Positions 6,378-7,917 of a stretch of 7,917 nt of DNA are shown piece after piece. Within the stretch, counting starts at the first letter, position 1; every line of letters starts with the position of its first letter. The position numbers and the translations under genes were made by a program. Origin of the DNA: Lentisphaeria bacterium UBA1776 (GTDB taxonomy: Bacteria; Verrucomicrobiota; Lentisphaeria; Victivallales; Victivallaceae); the NCBI GenBank assembly GCA_002314605.1, contig DCGO01000107.1, positions 1-7,917 on the forward strand, given 5' to 3'. Under the pieces are notes generated by a model, which worked only from the letters and a program-made list of their open reading frames with translations, made no database searches and had not been told where the DNA came from.

Positions 6378-6460
6378 GCCGGAGTTTGCGGAGGATTTCC
6401 CGAACCGGGTTTTGCAGACGCGACGGATCTTTTGCTGCAGGGAGAGGTTCCCGCCCGAAA

Positions 6461-6488
6461 CAGCATGTACAGCATGCAGCGTTTTTTT
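6461..6488 (+). terminator. Probable terminator of the obg operon
   Basis: A GCATG/CATGC stem (6463-6477) with a five-base loop is followed after four bases by seven T residues (6482-6488). It lies about 85 bp past the last stop codon of the operon. The stem is short for a Rho-independent terminator. An alternative pairing of TGCTG (6434-6438) with CAGCA (6461-6465) could compete with it. Confidence 0.45.
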
Positions 6489-6523
6489 CCCGGTGCTATA
6501 GATACTGACAGAAGGAAAGGCGA

Positions 6524-7384
6524 TCAGTGTTGACTGCCTGGAGTGCAGGTAATATTCAGAAGTTCCAGCAGTTTCGGGATGGCGCTTTCAAAATCCACTC
6601 CGTACCAGTTGTGATCCGGGTGCGCCAAAGTGCAGCGCATGGCTTCCACCGTGTAATCCACGGCAGTCTGCAGCGCCGTTTCCAGATCCTGACCGCGCAT
6701 CAGCCCCGCAAAACATGCACTGGCAAAAACGTCGCCGGTCCCGTGAAAGGAGACGGGCAGCAGCTCGCTGGAACATGTGATGAGCTCCCCTGTAGTCTGA
6801 TTCAGTGCGGCCACGCCGCATCGGCCTGGTTCCAGGGAGACCCCTGTCAGTACTGCGGTCCCGCACCCCAGTCCGGTGAGGCGTTTCAAAAGCTCCCGGA
6901 TGTCCTCTTCCGTATATCCCGGTTCAAGGTACGGTTCATCGAGCATGAACGCCGCTTCCGTCAGATTGGGGACGATCATATCCGCCTTGCCGCAAAGTTT
7001 CCCCATTCTCCGGGCAAATGCCCCGTCGAATCCCACATAAAGTTTCCCGTTGTCCCCCATGGCCGGATCCACAAAACGAAGCATGCCCGGGTGCTGGAAA
7101 TCCGCAAAAACCTGTTCCACCAGCTGCATTTGCCGGAAGGACCCCAGATATCCGGTGTAGAGCCCGTCAAAGGTGATCTGCTGATTTTTCCAATGCTCCG
7201 TGACCGGCCGGATATCGTCGGTAAGATCCCGGAAAGTGAACCCCGGAAAGGCCGTATGAGCAGACAGTACTGCCGTCGGCAGAATAACCGTTTCCAGTCC
7301 CGCAGCGGAAAGGATCGGCAGCGCCACCGTGAGGGAACACTTGCCGACACAGGATATATCCTGAATGGAAAGCACGCGTTTCAT
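6524..7384 (-). CDS. pdxY: Pyridoxamine/pyridoxal kinase, ribokinase superfamily
   Basis: ATP-dependent kinase of vitamin B6 salvage: it phosphorylates pyridoxal or pyridoxamine to the 5'-phosphate in the cytoplasm. The 286-residue protein opens with KRVLSIQDISCVGKCSLT, typical of the pyridoxamine-kinase branch, followed by LPTAVLSAHT (35-44) in the substrate site. VDPAMGDNGKLY (105-116), VPNLTEA (138-144) and the signature HGTGDVFAS (214-222) with catalytic Asp218 complete the ribokinase set. The ATG at 7384 is chosen because GGAGGAG lies eight bases upstream; a longer start at 7414 would lie upstream of that site. Its length is normal for the family. It stands alone with its own promoter, downstream of a broken kinase gene and convergent with the obg operon. 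The symbol pdxY is given by family resemblance; pdxK-type naming is equally defensible. Confidence 0.92.
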   Translation of the reverse strand: MKRVLSIQDISCVGKCSLTVALPILSAAGLETVILPTAVLSAHTAFPGFTFRDLTDDIRPVTEHWKNQQITFDGLYTGYLGSFRQMQLVEQVFADFQHPGMLRFVDPAMGDNGKLYVGFDGAFARRMGKLCGKADMIVPNLTEAAFMLDEPYLEPGYTEEDIRELLKRLTGLGCGTAVLTGVSLEPGRCGVAALNQTTGELITCSSELLPVSFHGTGDVFASACFAGLMRGQDLETALQTAVDYTVEAMRCTLAHPDHNWYGVDFESAIPKLLELLNITCTPGSQH

Positions 7385-7392
7385 CAGATCAT

Positions 7393-7399
7393 CTCCTCC
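7393..7399 (-). promoter_or_regulatory. Ribosome binding site deciding the pyridoxamine kinase start
   Basis: GGAGGAG on the minus strand lies eight bases before the ATG at 7384. It is the strongest ribosome binding site in the window and rules out the upstream start at 7414. Confidence 0.75.
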
Positions 7400-7425
7400 G
7401 GGTTTTGTACGCATATCGGAATGGT

Positions 7426-7453
7426 AATATACTGCGGAAACTCATTTTTTCAA
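7426..7453 (-). promoter_or_regulatory. Sigma-70-type promoter of the pyridoxamine kinase gene
   Basis: On the minus strand, TTGAAA (7448-7453) and TATATT (7426-7431) are 16 bp apart. Transcription would begin near 7419, about 35 bases before the start codon. The -35 box overlaps the point where the shifted reading frame of the upstream kinase remnant ends (7450). Confidence 0.6.
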
Positions 7454-7462
7454 GTCTTTTCG

Positions 7463-7475
7463 TGCCGGGGAAGCC
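7463..7475. repeat. Short GC-rich hairpin between the kinase remnant and the B6 kinase
   Basis: A CCGGGG/CCCCG-type stem with loop AAG is flanked by A/T-rich runs on both sides (ttttcgtg on the left, gaaaaat on the right). On either strand the base run that follows is A-rich or not T-rich, so it is not a standard terminator. It may still slow transcription coming from the kinase remnant. Confidence 0.25.
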
Positions 7476-7487
7476 CCGAAAAATGTT

Positions 7488-7917
7488 TCAGCAAAGCGGC
7501 AAAACCGGACCGGAACCGGTCGGGCGCTCATCGCAGCAGCGGAGGATCAGAAGGTTCAGAAAAAAATTCTGCGCCGACCGGAGATCTCCCGGCGGAAATC
7601 GCGGATATTCCGCCGGGTCCAGGCCGGTCAGCACGCAGTACATGATTTTGCCGAGAGCGTAAATATCCGCTTTTTCCGCCGTACACTCCACGGGGGGATG
7701 GAACCCGCATGTTCCGGAGCTGGAGAGCCGGTACAGGGGGGCGATCAGTCCCGGATCGGCAATGACCGGCTGGCGGCGGATAAAAAGCAGATTGCCTGGT
7801 TTCAGGTCCCGGTGCGCCAGCCCGGCATCGTGGAGGGCGGCGATTCCGGAAGCAATTTTCGCCTCTTCGTCGTTTTATGGAAAAACACGCTTAAATTCCG
7901 TCATTGACACGTTTGTT
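7488..7917 (-). pseudogene. Ser/Thr protein kinase C-lobe, interrupted; continues past the window edge
   Basis: Reading from the window edge, the frame gives a kinase C-lobe: catalytic loop HRDLKPGNLLF (Asp and Asn present), a metal-binding motif as DPG instead of DFG, GTCGFHPPV in the activation segment, ADIYALGKIMYCVLTG (helix F) and DERP with the invariant-type Arg near the end. The pattern resembles Hanks-type kinases of Planctomycetes and relatives. An in-frame TAA (7875-7877) cuts the frame 14 codons before the HD(x)L-type helix end, and no ATG or GTG with a ribosome binding site follows it. Near 7521-7526 the natural continuation (DRFRSGFAALLKHF) lies in another frame, ending at 7450, as if one C had been lost from a CCC run. 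The APE-motif Glu is also replaced by Val. A decayed gene is the simplest reading. An assembly error is the main alternative. Confidence 0.65.

Noticed and set aside
6399..6413. CCCG/CGGG mini-hairpin followed by four T residues after the zinc-ribbon gene
   Set aside because: A 4-bp stem with a three-base loop and only four T residues is weaker than the hairpin with seven T residues further on, so it is not called as a terminator.
6527..7645. 372-codon plus-strand frame
   Set aside because: Antisense to the pyridoxamine kinase and to the kinase remnant. It crosses a promoter and an intergenic gap.
1..7917. CRISPR array, tRNA, rRNA or phage/defence system
   Set aside because: No regularly spaced direct repeats, no tRNA-like cloverleaf with a TTCRA arm in the gaps, and no defence or phage motifs were seen.

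Overview
The window is about 7.9 kb of G+C-rich bacterial DNA with tightly packed genes. The gene set suggests a member of the PVC group, perhaps Lentisphaerota (Victivallales-like). The clues are a Gfo/Idh/MocA oxidoreductase with a cysteine cluster next to a two-domain acetyl-xylan-esterase-like hydrolase, a zinc-ribbon/membrane/coiled-coil protein, and a Ser/Thr kinase with a 'DIYALGK..Y..LTG.DP..YP..P' C-lobe. This taxonomic reading is inference; there is no rRNA or other decisive marker.

Layout. (1) Positions 1-429 hold no convincing gene. They contain a 167-bp segment bounded by near-perfect 20-bp inverted repeats, which resembles a MITE or the remnant of an insertion element. (2) Positions 430-3672, minus strand, carry a sugar-catabolism-like pair: a large alpha/beta hydrolase followed by a Gfo/Idh/MocA oxidoreductase. 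Each has its own recognisable promoter, and a 16-bp palindrome that looks like an operator lies just upstream of the oxidoreductase promoter. (3) Positions 3673-3944 are a divergent intergenic region with two small GAAA-loop hairpins and the promoter of the next operon. (4) Positions 3945-6377, plus strand, form a compact three-gene operon: the ribosome-assembly GTPase Obg, a YpgQ/YedJ-type HD nucleotide hydrolase, and an unnamed zinc-ribbon, single-membrane-span, coiled-coil protein. A probable terminator follows. (5) Positions 6524-7384, minus strand, encode a pyridoxamine/pyridoxal kinase for vitamin B6 salvage, with a clear promoter and ribosome binding site. (6) Positions 7450-7917, minus strand, hold the C-terminal lobe of a Ser/Thr protein kinase that appears broken: it has an in-frame TAA and, near its end, signs of a frameshift.

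The genes do not form one obvious new system. The points most worth following are the decayed or recoded kinase, the inverted-repeat element at the left edge, the operator-like palindrome before the oxidoreductase, the hydrolase's second domain whose expected nucleophile is replaced by Gln, and the uncharacterised zinc-ribbon coiled-coil protein tied to obg. Four promoters called independently all have a 16-bp spacer and a TATATT/TACATT -10 box, which supports the start-site choices made here.
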